Source: Phytopseudomonas straminea
Lineage (GTDB): Bacteria > Pseudomonadota > Gammaproteobacteria > Pseudomonadales > Pseudomonadaceae
Direction: 5' to 3'
Assembly: GCF_900112645.1 (NCBI RefSeq)
Contig: NZ_FOMO01000002.1
Location: 367,593-431,592 of the forward strand
DNA length: 64,000 nt
A program made the position numbers and the translations under genes. The notes beneath the pieces are model-generated. The model was not told the DNA's origin and did not search any database. It worked only from the letters and a program-made list of their open reading frames with translations. Below, one piece after another: positions 54,543-63,312 of the stretch; the stretch's first letter is position 1; each line of letters starts with the position of its first letter.

Positions 54543-56633
54543 ATGAAGCGATCCTTTCTCAGCGCCACCCTGGCCCTCTTTCTCGGGCTGGGCGCTTTAC
54601 CCCTTGCCGCCAAAACCACTCAGGCCGATCCGTGGGAATACCTGCAGCCCGATCGTGATCAGGTGATCGCCAGCCTCAACGTGGTCGAATTGCTGCAGCG
54701 TCATCACTACAGCAAGCCTCCGTTGGACGACGCCCGCTCGGAAAAGATCTATCAGGGTTACCTGAAGATGCTCGACCCGGCGCGTAGCTACTTCACCGCC
54801 GGTGATATCGCCGAGTTCGACCGCTGGAATGACAAGTTCGACGATTTCCTGAAAAAGGGTGATCTGGAACCCGGCTTCGCGATCTACAAGCGCTACCTTG
54901 CCCGCCAGCAGGATCGCCTGAACTATGTGCAGGGCTTGCTCGCCAAAGGCGTCGACAAGATCGACTTCACGGTTGACGAGAGCCTGTTGATCGACCGCGA
55001 GAAGGCGCCGTGGGCCAAGGACGTCGCCGAGCTCGACGACCTGTGGCGCAAACGTCTGAAAGACGAAGTGCTGCGCCTGAAGCTCGCCGGCAAGGAACCC
55101 AAGGCGATCCAGGAGCTGCTCACCAAACGCTACAAGGCTCAGCAGGCACGCCTGCAGCAGACCCGCAGCGAAGACGTGTTCCAGGCCTACATCAACGCCT
55201 TCGCCATGACCTACGATCCGCACACCAACTACCTGTCGCCGGACAGCGCGGAAAACTTCGACATCAACATGAGCCTGTCCCTCGAGGGTATTGGCGCCGT
55301 GCTGCAGAGCGACAACGAGCATGTGAAGGTCGTGCGTCTGGTTCCGGCCGGCCCGGCCGAGAAAAGCAAGCAGATCTCGCCGGCTGACAAGATCATCGGG
55401 GTTGGCCAGGGCGATGACGAAATCGTTGACGTCATCGGCTGGCGCCTGGATGAAGTGGTCAAGCTGATCCGCGGCCCTAAAGGCTCGAAGGTGCGCCTGG
55501 AGGTGATCCCGGCCAGCAACGCGCCCAACGACATGACCAGCAAGATCGTCAGCATCACCCGCGAAGCGGTGAAGCTCGAAGAGCAGGCGGCCAAGAAATC
55601 CATCCTCAAGCTCGACCAGGACGGTCGTCCTTACAAGCTGGGCGTGATCGAAATCCCGGCCTTCTATCTGGACTTCAAGGCCTTCCGTGCCGGTGATCCG
55701 GATTACAAGAGCACTACCCGCGACGTCAAGAAACTGATCACCGAGCTGCAGGCCGAGAAGGTCGACGGTATCGTCATCGATCTGCGCAACAACGGCGGCG
55801 GCTCGTTGCAGGAAGCTACCGAACTGACCGGCCTGTTCATCGACAAGGGCCCGACCGTACTGGTGCGCAACAGCGACGGCCGCGTCGACGTGCTGGCTGA
55901 CGAACAGGATGGCGCGTTCTACAAGGGCCCGCTGGCCTTGCTGGTCAACCGCCTGTCCGCCTCGGCCTCGGAGATCTTCGCCGGTGCCATGCAGGACTAC
56001 CACCGCGCGCTGATCCTCGGTGGTCAGACCTTCGGCAAGGGCACCGTGCAGACCATCCAGCCGCTTAACCACGGTGAGCTGAAGCTGACCCTGGCCAAGT
56101 TCTATCGCGTTTCCGGGCAGAGCACCCAGCACCGCGGCGTGGTGCCGGACATCTCCTATCCGGACGTGATGGACAACAAGGAAATCGGCGAGAGCGCTCT
56201 GCCCGAGGCCATGCCGTGGGACAGCATCCGCCCGGCCATCAAGCCCGAGCTGGATCCGATCAAGCCGTTCCTTACCGAGCTGAAAAACCGCTACGACGCG
56301 CGTACCGCCAATAACCCCGACTTCAACTTTGCCCGCGACCGCCTGGCGCTGTCCCGCGAGCTGATGGCCGAGAAGACCGTCAGCCTCAACGAAGCCAAGC
56401 GCCGCGCCGAGCAGGCCGATATCGAGAAACGCCAGCTGGTGATCGAGAACGCCCGCCGCAGTGCCAAGGGCGAAGAGCCGCTCAAGGAGCTGAAGAAGGA
56501 AGACGATGACGACGTCATGGCGCAGGCCGAGGAAGACAAGAAGACCAAACCGGAAGACGACGCCTACCTGACGGAAACCGGCCACATTCTGATCGACTAC
56601 CTCAAGCTCAATACCCGCCTGGCCAAGCAATGA
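54543..56633 (+). CDS. prc: Tail-specific protease Prc
   Basis: This 696-residue periplasmic S41 protease degrades proteins with certain C-termini. In P. aeruginosa (PA3257, AlgO) it also affects alginate by acting on a truncated MucA. A signal peptide is followed by a helical N-terminal domain, a PDZ region (about 240-330) and the S41 domain. The Ser-Lys dyad is S474 (SASAS) and K499 (FGKGTVQ), as in E. coli Tsp S430/K455. An acidic C-terminal tail follows. I chose the ATG at 54543. ATG 54510 would add 11 residues. Neither has a strong ribosome site. Confidence 0.95.
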   Translation: MKRSFLSATLALFLGLGALPLAAKTTQADPWEYLQPDRDQVIASLNVVELLQRHHYSKPPLDDARSEKIYQGYLKMLDPARSYFTAGDIAEFDRWNDKFDDFLKKGDLEPGFAIYKRYLARQQDRLNYVQGLLAKGVDKIDFTVDESLLIDREKAPWAKDVAELDDLWRKRLKDEVLRLKLAGKEPKAIQELLTKRYKAQQARLQQTRSEDVFQAYINAFAMTYDPHTNYLSPDSAENFDINMSLSLEGIGAVLQSDNEHVKVVRLVPAGPAEKSKQISPADKIIGVGQGDDEIVDVIGWRLDEVVKLIRGPKGSKVRLEVIPASNAPNDMTSKIVSITREAVKLEEQAAKKSILKLDQDGRPYKLGVIEIPAFYLDFKAFRAGDPDYKSTTRDVKKLITELQAEKVDGIVIDLRNNGGGSLQEATELTGLFIDKGPTVLVRNSDGRVDVLADEQDGAFYKGPLALLVNRLSASASEIFAGAMQDYHRALILGGQTFGKGTVQTIQPLNHGELKLTLAKFYRVSGQSTQHRGVVPDISYPDVMDNKEIGESALPEAMPWDSIRPAIKPELDPIKPFLTELKNRYDARTANNPDFNFARDRLALSRELMAEKTVSLNEAKRRAEQADIEKRQLVIENARRSAKGEEPLKELKKEDDDDVMAQAEEDKKTKPEDDAYLTETGHILIDYLKLNTRLAKQ

Positions 56634-56653
56634 TCACCGGCCAGCTGTAACCC

Positions 56654-56683
56654 AAAGGGCGTCGCCAACACGACGCCCTTTTT
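56654..56683 (+). terminator. Terminator of prc
   Basis: AAAGGGCGTCG, 6-nt loop, CGACGCCCTTT then TT. It lies 20 bp after the stop. Confidence 0.92.
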
Positions 56684-56853
56684 ATTGCCCGAGACATAAC
56701 AACAACGCCAGAAAATCATCTTCCTGTTTATTGACGCCGGGCCCGCGTCATCAAGCGGTCATCATTCTGTAGTCAAATCATGCGTATCTTGCGGGACGCA
56801 ACTATCATGGCTAATAGCCATCTTCCGCTATTCGATTTGCATAGAGATACGCC

Positions 56854-58632
56854 ATGACCGTCACCGAACAGTTGAGCTCGCTGGGCCAGATTCTCGCCCA
56901 CGGCGACTTGCATAGCCTGTTCCAACCCATCGTGTCGGTCGCCGAGCGTCGTATCCTCGGTTACGAAGCGCTGACCCGTGGCCCTTCCAATAGTCCGCTG
57001 CATTCGCCACTGACCCTATTCGCCGCCGCGCGCCAGACCGGCATGCTCAGCGAGCTGGAACTGGCGTGTCGCAAGAGCGCCTGCCGCCGATTCAGCGAAC
57101 AGCAGCTCGATGGTTTGCTATTTCTCAACGTCTCTCCCGATTCGCTGCTTGACGCCAACCACCAGCCCGGCCGTACCCTGCAGTTGCTGCAGACCTATGG
57201 CATCTCGCCCAGCCGGGTGGTGATCGAGCTGACCGAACAATCGCCCACCGACGATTTCTACCTGCTCGACACCGCCCTGCACCACTACCGCGACATGGGC
57301 TTTTCCATTGCGCTCGACGACCTGGGTGCCGGTTATTCCAGCCTGCGCCTGTGGTCGGAGCTGCGCCCGGATTACGTGAAGATCGACCGGCACTTCATCG
57401 ACGGCATTCATCGCGATGCGGTCAAGCGCGAGTTCGTCGGTTCCATCCTGCAGATGGCCAAGGCCTCGCGGGCCAAGGTGATCGCCGAGGGCATCGAGCT
57501 GGAAGAAGAGCTCGCCGTGCTCTGTGAAATGGGCGTCGACCTGCTGCAGGGCTACCTGCTCTGCCGCCCACAGGAAACGCCGCCTACCGACGCCCGCAAG
57601 ATGTTGCCCGCCCTCGGTCAGGCGCCGACGCCCCTGGGCGAGGAAAGCAGCGACCTTACCGCCCTGCTCAACGAGCAGCCGGCGGTGTCGATTTCCACGC
57701 CGACCGCCGATGTGCTGGAGGCGTTTCGCGCCCAGGCCAACCTCAACTCACTGGCAGTGCTGGACGAGGCCCAGCGCCCGGTCGGCATCGTGCATCGGCA
57801 TTCACTTTCGGACGTGTTGCTCAAACCCTTCGCCACCGAGCTGTACGCGCGCAAGCCCATCAGCCGGCTGATGAGCAACGACTTTCTGGCCGTGGAGATC
57901 AGCCAGTCGCTGCAACAGGTCAGCCGCCTGCTGACCAGCCGTGCCCGCCAGCGCATGGAAGAGGATTTCGTGATCACCGTCGAGGGCTGCTACCAGGGCC
58001 TGGGGCGGGTGATCGACGTACTCAAGCTGATCACCGAACTGAAGATCCAGCAGGCCCGCTACGCCAACCCGCTGACCCTGCTGCCGGGTAACGTGCCAAT
58101 CCAGCAATGCCTGGCGCGACTGCTGCAGCAGAGCCGCGAGGCGGCGGTCTGCTATGTCGACATCGACAGCTTCAAGCCTTTCAACGATCTGTATGGCTAT
58201 GCCAAGGGCGACGAGGTGCTGCTGTGCCTGGCGCACTGCCTGAACGAGCGCGTCGACCCCAGCCGGGATTTCGTCGGCCATATAGGCGGCGATGACTTTC
58301 TGCTGGTGTTCGGCTCCAAGGACTGGCGCAGCCGCCTCAACCAGTTGCTGGAAGACTTCCAGAGCCAGTGCCGACGTTTCTACCTGGAAGAACACCTGGA
58401 CGCCGGCTGCTTCATCAGCCACAACCGCCAGGGCCAGCGCGAGGAATTTCCGCTGCTATCACTGTCGCTCGGCGTGGTGCACCTGCACCCCGAGCACTGC
58501 GCCCTGCTGGACGCCAGCGAACTGGCGGGTCTGGCCTCCGAAGCCAAACGCCAGGCCAAGGCAGTGCCGGGTTACAGCCTGCAGGTGATCGATACCCATA
58601 CCTTGCAAGGTGCCACGCAACAGGCGGTCTAA
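56854..58632 (+). CDS. EAL-CBS-GGDEF c-di-GMP protein
   Basis: This 592-residue cytoplasmic protein has domains in order: EAL (residues 15-245), a CBS pair (about 255-395) and GGDEF (about 410-580). The EAL motif at 38-40 (YEALTR) and DDLGAGYSS near 155 look intact, so c-di-GMP hydrolysis is likely. The GGDEF signature reads GGDDF (478-482), a variant that may be a GTP sensor or still make c-di-GMP. In PAO1 PA3258 stands beside prc (PA3257) in the same way. The CBS pair probably binds a nucleotide and tunes the enzyme. It is next to a flagellar block. Confidence 0.93.
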   Translation: MTVTEQLSSLGQILAHGDLHSLFQPIVSVAERRILGYEALTRGPSNSPLHSPLTLFAAARQTGMLSELELACRKSACRRFSEQQLDGLLFLNVSPDSLLDANHQPGRTLQLLQTYGISPSRVVIELTEQSPTDDFYLLDTALHHYRDMGFSIALDDLGAGYSSLRLWSELRPDYVKIDRHFIDGIHRDAVKREFVGSILQMAKASRAKVIAEGIELEEELAVLCEMGVDLLQGYLLCRPQETPPTDARKMLPALGQAPTPLGEESSDLTALLNEQPAVSISTPTADVLEAFRAQANLNSLAVLDEAQRPVGIVHRHSLSDVLLKPFATELYARKPISRLMSNDFLAVEISQSLQQVSRLLTSRARQRMEEDFVITVEGCYQGLGRVIDVLKLITELKIQQARYANPLTLLPGNVPIQQCLARLLQQSREAAVCYVDIDSFKPFNDLYGYAKGDEVLLCLAHCLNERVDPSRDFVGHIGGDDFLLVFGSKDWRSRLNQLLEDFQSQCRRFYLEEHLDAGCFISHNRQGQREEFPLLSLSLGVVHLHPEHCALLDASELAGLASEAKRQAKAVPGYSLQVIDTHTLQGATQQAV

Positions 58633-58985
58633 CCGCGGTCTACCAGACCTTCCAGATCAGCGCGCACCAGGGCACGAATATCGAGCTTGTCGCGCGCCGC
58701 CTGAGGCAGCTCGGTGTAGTCGATGATGCCTCGCTCGATCAGTAGCGTGATGACGTCCTCCATCACCCGCAGTACGTCACGGTCGGACTCGCGCAACCAG
58801 TCGCGCTGGGCTTGAGCCTCGCCGCTGCGCAGCCAGTGGCTGACCTCGGCGCTATGAAATGCCAAGGTATCGTTCATGCCCTCGAAAGGCTGATTATCCA
58901 GACGCAACAGGCGACCATGGGCGCCGCGGAGCGCGTAGACCACCGGTTTTCCCTCATCCACGCAGGCCTCCTTGATACTTGCCAT
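58629..58985 (-). CDS. Conserved hypothetical protein, 118 aa, end of the flagellar operon
   Basis: This is a small soluble helical protein (GRLLRLDNQPFEGMNDTLAFH, DRDVLRVMEDVITLLIERGII, DYTELPQAARDKL). It resembles the family misnamed tryptophan synthase beta subunit-like in pseudomonads, whose function is unknown. Its ATG is 2 bp after the stop of the 343-aa gene, so it is translated with the flagellar genes. It overlaps the end of the EAL gene by 4 bp on the other strand. Confidence 0.75.
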   Translation of the reverse strand: MASIKEACVDEGKPVVYALRGAHGRLLRLDNQPFEGMNDTLAFHSAEVSHWLRSGEAQAQRDWLRESDRDVLRVMEDVITLLIERGIIDYTELPQAARDKLDIRALVRADLEGLVDRG

Positions 58986-58987
58986 AG

Positions 58988-60019
58988 TCAGGACAACAGG
59001 CTGATAACCGTGAAGCGGCTGATTGTAGCCTGGGCGACCAGGGTATCGGATACCGATGCGTAGCTGCTCGAGCTCTTGCGCATCAGGTTGTATACCGCGG
59101 TCACATAATCGCCTGCCCAGCGCTGCTCGTCGTCGCCCAGCTGACGGGCCAGAAAACTGCGAATCTCGTCCTGGCGCTGGCGTAGCTGCTCGCCCAGTTC
59201 CTGGATATGATCCAGCACCTTGACCACGGTATCGAGCATTCGCCGGACCTCACGCGGTTCTTCCAGCGTTTCCAGCGCCTGGGGCTGCAGCAGCTGCGAT
59301 TCGACCGGCTTGAGTTCGGTGAAGCGCTGCGCGGCGAACAAAGCTCCCTCGCCCTTCACACGGAGATGTTCGCGCAGAGTCTGCCAGTCGGCTTCGCGGG
59401 CGGAAAAGACCAGCGCGCCGTCGGTCGTCAGCTCACTGCGAATTCCGGCCGGGGCCAAGCCGACATTGAAGCGGCGCAGGATCTGCTCCTCACTCAACCC
59501 TTCGTCGAGCACCACCGCGACCGGTTCCTGGCTGCTGCGCCCGATGCTGAACAACAGACTTTCACGCCCGGCCTGCTGGAACGTTTGCAGGGATTCAAGC
59601 CCCGGCAAGCTGAAGCGCACCCGCACCGGCTCGTTCAGGTGCAGATTGAGCTGGCCATCCAGGCTGCCGGCACTGCGGGCACTGCGCTGCTCGAGTAACG
59701 AGCGTAACTCGCCCAGCTGCGCACCCACGCCTTCGCGATCCTGCATCCGCGCGTTGCCCAGCTCCCGGCTCAGGCTCAGCTTGAGCGGCACCAGGGTCGC
59801 GGACAGCTGAGCCAGGTAGCTGCTGGCCGATTGCATGGTGGTCAGTTGCTGATTGAGCTGCAGCCCGAAACCGGCACTCTTGCGGCCCTGGGCCGAGCCC
59901 ACCGCCGCGCCGCGCTCCGACTGCGTCTGTTGCGCGGCATCGGCTACGGTGACAAGCGAGCGCTTGGGCGCCTGCCGGTCAAGGCCACTGACGATCGGGG
60001 AATGCTTGTCGACCCGCAT
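58988..60019 (-). CDS. Flagellar-operon protein of unknown function, 343 aa
   Basis: This protein starts 13 bp after the flgL stop, with a good TGAGGAG site, and is followed at once by the 118-aa gene. It is mostly helical and soluble, without signal peptide (LSATLVPLKLSLSRELGNARM, EVRRMLDTVVKVLDHIQELGEQL), with a beta-rich middle (NLHLNEPVRVRFSLPG). A flagellar hook-associated or accessory role is suggested by position. It may be like the extra genes after flgL in lateral flagellar loci (LafW type), but I cannot confirm that. Confidence 0.6.
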   Translation of the reverse strand: MRVDKHSPIVSGLDRQAPKRSLVTVADAAQQTQSERGAAVGSAQGRKSAGFGLQLNQQLTTMQSASSYLAQLSATLVPLKLSLSRELGNARMQDREGVGAQLGELRSLLEQRSARSAGSLDGQLNLHLNEPVRVRFSLPGLESLQTFQQAGRESLLFSIGRSSQEPVAVVLDEGLSEEQILRRFNVGLAPAGIRSELTTDGALVFSAREADWQTLREHLRVKGEGALFAAQRFTELKPVESQLLQPQALETLEEPREVRRMLDTVVKVLDHIQELGEQLRQRQDEIRSFLARQLGDDEQRWAGDYVTAVYNLMRKSSSSYASVSDTLVAQATISRFTVISLLS

Positions 60020-60032
60020 GCTTTGTCGCTCC

Positions 60033-60944
60033 TCAGAGCAGATTGAACAGCGACAGCTCGCTTATCTTCAGATAGGTCTTCTGCGTCGACTGAACGGCCA
60101 GCAGGTAGTCGTTGAAGCGGATGTTGGCGCTGGCGTAATCGAGACGCGACAACTCGCCCTCGACACGCTGGTTGACCAGGGAAACGTCTTCGTTGCTGTC
60201 GTTTAGCAGGGTCAGTGCGTTCTGCCGGCCGCCCAGGTCGGTGACCGAGGCCATCACCCGGCTGTGAGCCGAGTCCAGGGTATCCAGGGTGGAGGTGATC
60301 AACTGGCGTACTTGCGGGTCGGTGCTGTCGAGCGCCGGGTCCTGCAGGGTGGTCACCAGCTCGCGCATCTGGTTGAGCAGGTCGACCGAGCCGCCAAATA
60401 CGTCGGCGGCAGTGACGTTCTCGGCCACCATTACGCCATTGGCAACCAGCACCTGGCGCTGCTTGTCATTGCCGCCAAGCTGGTAGCCGGTGGCCTCGTC
60501 GTAACTGATCGCCGGTTGTTCGCTCAGGGTGCCGGAAAACAGATAGCGCCCCTCTTCATCACGTACGTTGGCAAAACTCAAAATCGACGACTCGATGATC
60601 TTCAGCTCGCCGGCGATCGCACCGAGATCCTCTGAGGCGTTGGCACCGTTGGCAGCCCACAGCAGGCGATCACGGGCACTGAGCAGGGTGTCGGAGATCG
60701 ACTTCAGGTTGGTTTCCTGCATCGACAGGCTGCTGCTCAACGCGCCGATGTTGGTCTGGAACTGCTCCAGGCTCGCCTCCGAACGCTGGATGCGCAGCAG
60801 CCTCACACTGGCGATGGGATCGTCGGAGGGCAGCTGCAGACGTTGGTTGGTCGCCATTTGCTGCATCAGCTTGGCCAGCTCGACGGAGTTCTGATTCATC
60901 GACCCCTGCATGGTGGCAGTGATCTGGGCATTGGTGATGCGCAT
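60033..60944 (-). CDS. flgL: Hook-associated protein FlgL (short, lateral-type)
   Basis: This 303-residue protein resembles flagellin at both ends (MRITNAQITATMQGSMN; RLDYASANIRFNDYLLAVQS). FlgL joins hook and filament. P. aeruginosa polar FlgL is about 440 aa. The 303-aa length is closer to lateral-flagella FlgL. The ATG at 60944 has GGAG 9 nt upstream and matches the family start better than 60959. Confidence 0.9.
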   Translation of the reverse strand: MRITNAQITATMQGSMNQNSVELAKLMQQMATNQRLQLPSDDPIASVRLLRIQRSEASLEQFQTNIGALSSSLSMQETNLKSISDTLLSARDRLLWAANGANASEDLGAIAGELKIIESSILSFANVRDEEGRYLFSGTLSEQPAISYDEATGYQLGGNDKQRQVLVANGVMVAENVTAADVFGGSVDLLNQMRELVTTLQDPALDSTDPQVRQLITSTLDTLDSAHSRVMASVTDLGGRQNALTLLNDSNEDVSLVNQRVEGELSRLDYASANIRFNDYLLAVQSTQKTYLKISELSLFNLL

Positions 60945-60967
60945 GCGAGAAGGCTCCATGGCCGCGG

Positions 60968-62332
60968 TCAGAAGGCCGCGAGCAACTCGTCGAAAATCTG
61001 ATTGGCGGTGCTGATGACTTTCATGTTGGCCTGGTAGGCCTGTTGGTAGTCCATCAGGGCGATCGCTTCTTCATCGCGGTTCACGGCGCTGACGCTGTCG
61101 CGCCGTGCTTTGGCCTGGGTGGTGACCCCGGTGGCGGTATTCAGGTCGCTCTGGTTCTGCCGGCTGGCACTGGCCACCTGGCCAAGCAGCGTGGCGTAGG
61201 CATCGTTGAGGGTCAGGGTGTTGCCGGCAACGACCACGCCCTGGTCCTTCAGGGCGACCAGCTTGAGCAGGTTTTCATTGTTGCCCTTCTCGTCAGCAGC
61301 GGAGGACAACGCCAGCTCGCCGGGCGCCAACGGGTTCAGCACCAGCATGGCGCTGCTGTCGGCCTGGAAGGTAAACAACGGCTTACCCGCAGTACCGTTC
61401 AGGTCGAAGCCACCGGCCAGGGTCGCATTGACCAGCCCGGCCAGCGCCGAGGCCATGTCCTGCAGCGCGGTCTGCTGCGGGCGCAGCACGCCATACTCCG
61501 CTTCGTGCAGGCCACCAAGGGCGCCGCCCAGGCTGTCCTCACGCAGCGCGAAGTCGGTGTCGGCGAAGCGCAGCGCCATCGATTGGGTACCGTCGGCCTC
61601 GCGGGTCACACTCAGGCTCGCGGCGCGGTTGCCGGCTACCAGCGGCTGACCGTTGGTGAGCGACACCTCCAGTGCCCCCTTCGCATCCTCATGGATACGC
61701 AGCGCAGCATGCTGCGCGAGCTGCTGCACCAGCACGTCACGCTGGTCACGCAGAGCATTGGTGTCGCCGCCACTGGCCTGGGTTTCGACGATGCTGCGAT
61801 TGAGCTCGGCGATGTTACCGCTCAACCCGTTGACCTCCTGCGCCATGGTCGAACGCTGCGCCTGCAGGCCATCGAGCTGAGCCTGCAAGTTGCCGCCCAG
61901 GCCGTTGAAACGCTGCGCCAGGTTGCCCGCCTCGCTGATGATCTGCTGGCGCAGGGCGATGGAATCCGGGGTCGCCGACGCACCACTGAGCGCAGCGAAC
62001 AGCTGGTCCAGGCCGATGCTGATGCTCGAGCCGTCGGATGCCATAAGTTGCTCCACTGCGGTGAAGTACTGCTGTGCACCCTGATGGAACTGCTGCACGC
62101 TGGTGGCGCGCCACAGCTGCTGGTTGTCGAAATCGTTGGACAGACGGCGGATCGAACTGACCTGCACGCCGCCGCCAGCACGCAGCGCGCTGCTGCCGGC
62201 CAGCGACGAGAATTGCGTGTCCAGGCGGCTGAAGCCGGCGGTCTGGCTGTTGGCGATGTTCTGAGCGGTGGTATTGAGGGCCACCTTGGCGGCGTTGACG
62301 CCGCTGTAACCAATCTGGTTGAGGATGCTCAA
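60968..62332 (-). CDS. flgK: Hook-associated protein FlgK (short, lateral-type)
   Basis: This 454-residue FlgK has the N-terminal ILNQIGYSGVNAAKVALN and the C-terminal MDYQQAYQANMKVISTANQIF signatures. The polar FlgK of P. aeruginosa is far longer (about 680 aa). This length is typical of lateral systems. The start is TTG at 62332, with CAGGAG 8 nt upstream, overlapping the flgJ stop by 3 bases (TTGA). The C-terminus is complete. Confidence 0.92.
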   Translation of the reverse strand: MSILNQIGYSGVNAAKVALNTTAQNIANSQTAGFSRLDTQFSSLAGSSALRAGGGVQVSSIRRLSNDFDNQQLWRATSVQQFHQGAQQYFTAVEQLMASDGSSISIGLDQLFAALSGASATPDSIALRQQIISEAGNLAQRFNGLGGNLQAQLDGLQAQRSTMAQEVNGLSGNIAELNRSIVETQASGGDTNALRDQRDVLVQQLAQHAALRIHEDAKGALEVSLTNGQPLVAGNRAASLSVTREADGTQSMALRFADTDFALREDSLGGALGGLHEAEYGVLRPQQTALQDMASALAGLVNATLAGGFDLNGTAGKPLFTFQADSSAMLVLNPLAPGELALSSAADEKGNNENLLKLVALKDQGVVVAGNTLTLNDAYATLLGQVASASRQNQSDLNTATGVTTQAKARRDSVSAVNRDEEAIALMDYQQAYQANMKVISTANQIFDELLAAF

Positions 62333-63309
62333 GGCTGCGACTCCTGACGCTCGGTGCGAATCGGTTGAGCGAATGCCAGCGACAGCCCCCGGTGTCCGTG
62401 GCTCGCGGCAGCACTGCGCTGCTGCTCTTGCAAGGCGACCGATGAGGGCGGTGAATTAAGCGGCGCCGCCGAGGAAAGCGGAACCGCTGCGCCAACTGCC
62501 CCCGCGCCGAGGATCCGCCGCGTATAGGTACGGGTTTCCTCGAACGGGATGCGCTGGATCCACTCGCCGGTACTCAGGCCGCCCTGACGCGGATCGCCAT
62601 TACTCTTGAGCCACTCGTCCACCTTGCCCGGCCCGGCGTTGTAGGCGGCCAGCGCCAACGCCTGATGGCCGTCGTAACGCTCCAGCATCTGCTGCAGATA
62701 GGCGCTGCCCAGGCGCTGGTTGTAGTCGGCATCCTGGGTCAGCCGGCTCTCGTCATAGGGCACGCCGAGGCGCGCGGCCATTTCCTTGGCGGTATCGGGC
62801 ATCAGCTGCATGAGGCCGCGCGCGCCCTTGGGAGACACGGCATCGACGCGGCCGCCCGACTCCTGGGCGATGACTTTATCGACCAGCTGCGAAAAGGCCT
62901 TCGAGCCCTGGCTGACCAGACTGTCGACCTGCCCCCAGGTACGCTGCAGCGCGATGGCGAAGCCGCCACCGCCGACCGGCCCGGGCGCCGGCCCACGGCC
63001 ATCCGCAGTAACACGCTGGTCGGCGCCGCCGGAGAGTTGCTTGACCAGCAGCTCGGCAATACCACCCTGGCGCTGTTGCGACAGGCCATCAGCCAGTGCC
63101 TGGTCGTGCAGGTCACGCAAGGTATCCAGATCGCGGCTGCGCGTCAGGCTGCCTTCGCTCAGCACGTCACCGGCCTTGCGCATCTGCTTGAGCAGCTGCT
63201 GCAGAAACAGCGCTTCAAACTGCTCGGCGGCCACTTCCAGCTGTGAGCGAACCACGGGTTGCTCGCCAGCGCGGCTGGCCGGGCGTGAGTTAAGTGAAAT
63301 GACGTTCAT
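62329..63309 (-). CDS. flgJ: FlgJ with a lytic-transglycosylase C-terminal domain
   Basis: This 326-residue rod-cap and peptidoglycan-opening protein has an N-terminal rod-binding part (AAEQFEALFLQQLLKQMRKAG). The C-terminal half is a family-1 lytic transglycosylase with the catalytic Glu150 (IAQESGG), SPKGARGLMQLMPDTA and ALAAYNAGPGKVDEW. Polar FlgJ of Pseudomonas and Salmonella instead carry a GH73 glucosaminidase. The transglycosylase version is a minority form. It starts 3 bp after flgI's stop. Confidence 0.92.
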   Translation of the reverse strand: MNVISLNSRPASRAGEQPVVRSQLEVAAEQFEALFLQQLLKQMRKAGDVLSEGSLTRSRDLDTLRDLHDQALADGLSQQRQGGIAELLVKQLSGGADQRVTADGRGPAPGPVGGGGFAIALQRTWGQVDSLVSQGSKAFSQLVDKVIAQESGGRVDAVSPKGARGLMQLMPDTAKEMAARLGVPYDESRLTQDADYNQRLGSAYLQQMLERYDGHQALALAAYNAGPGKVDEWLKSNGDPRQGGLSTGEWIQRIPFEETRTYTRRILGAGAVGAAVPLSSAAPLNSPPSSVALQEQQRSAAASHGHRGLSLAFAQPIRTERQESQP

Positions 63310-63312
63310 GGC

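Noticed and set aside
54597..56630. A 677-codon minus-strand frame across prc
   Set aside because: Antisense of a textbook tail-specific protease. The product has no signal, motif or ribosome site.
61043..62347. A 434-codon plus-strand frame across flgK
   Set aside because: Shadow of FlgK in a GC-rich genome. The minus-strand product has both flagellar end signatures.
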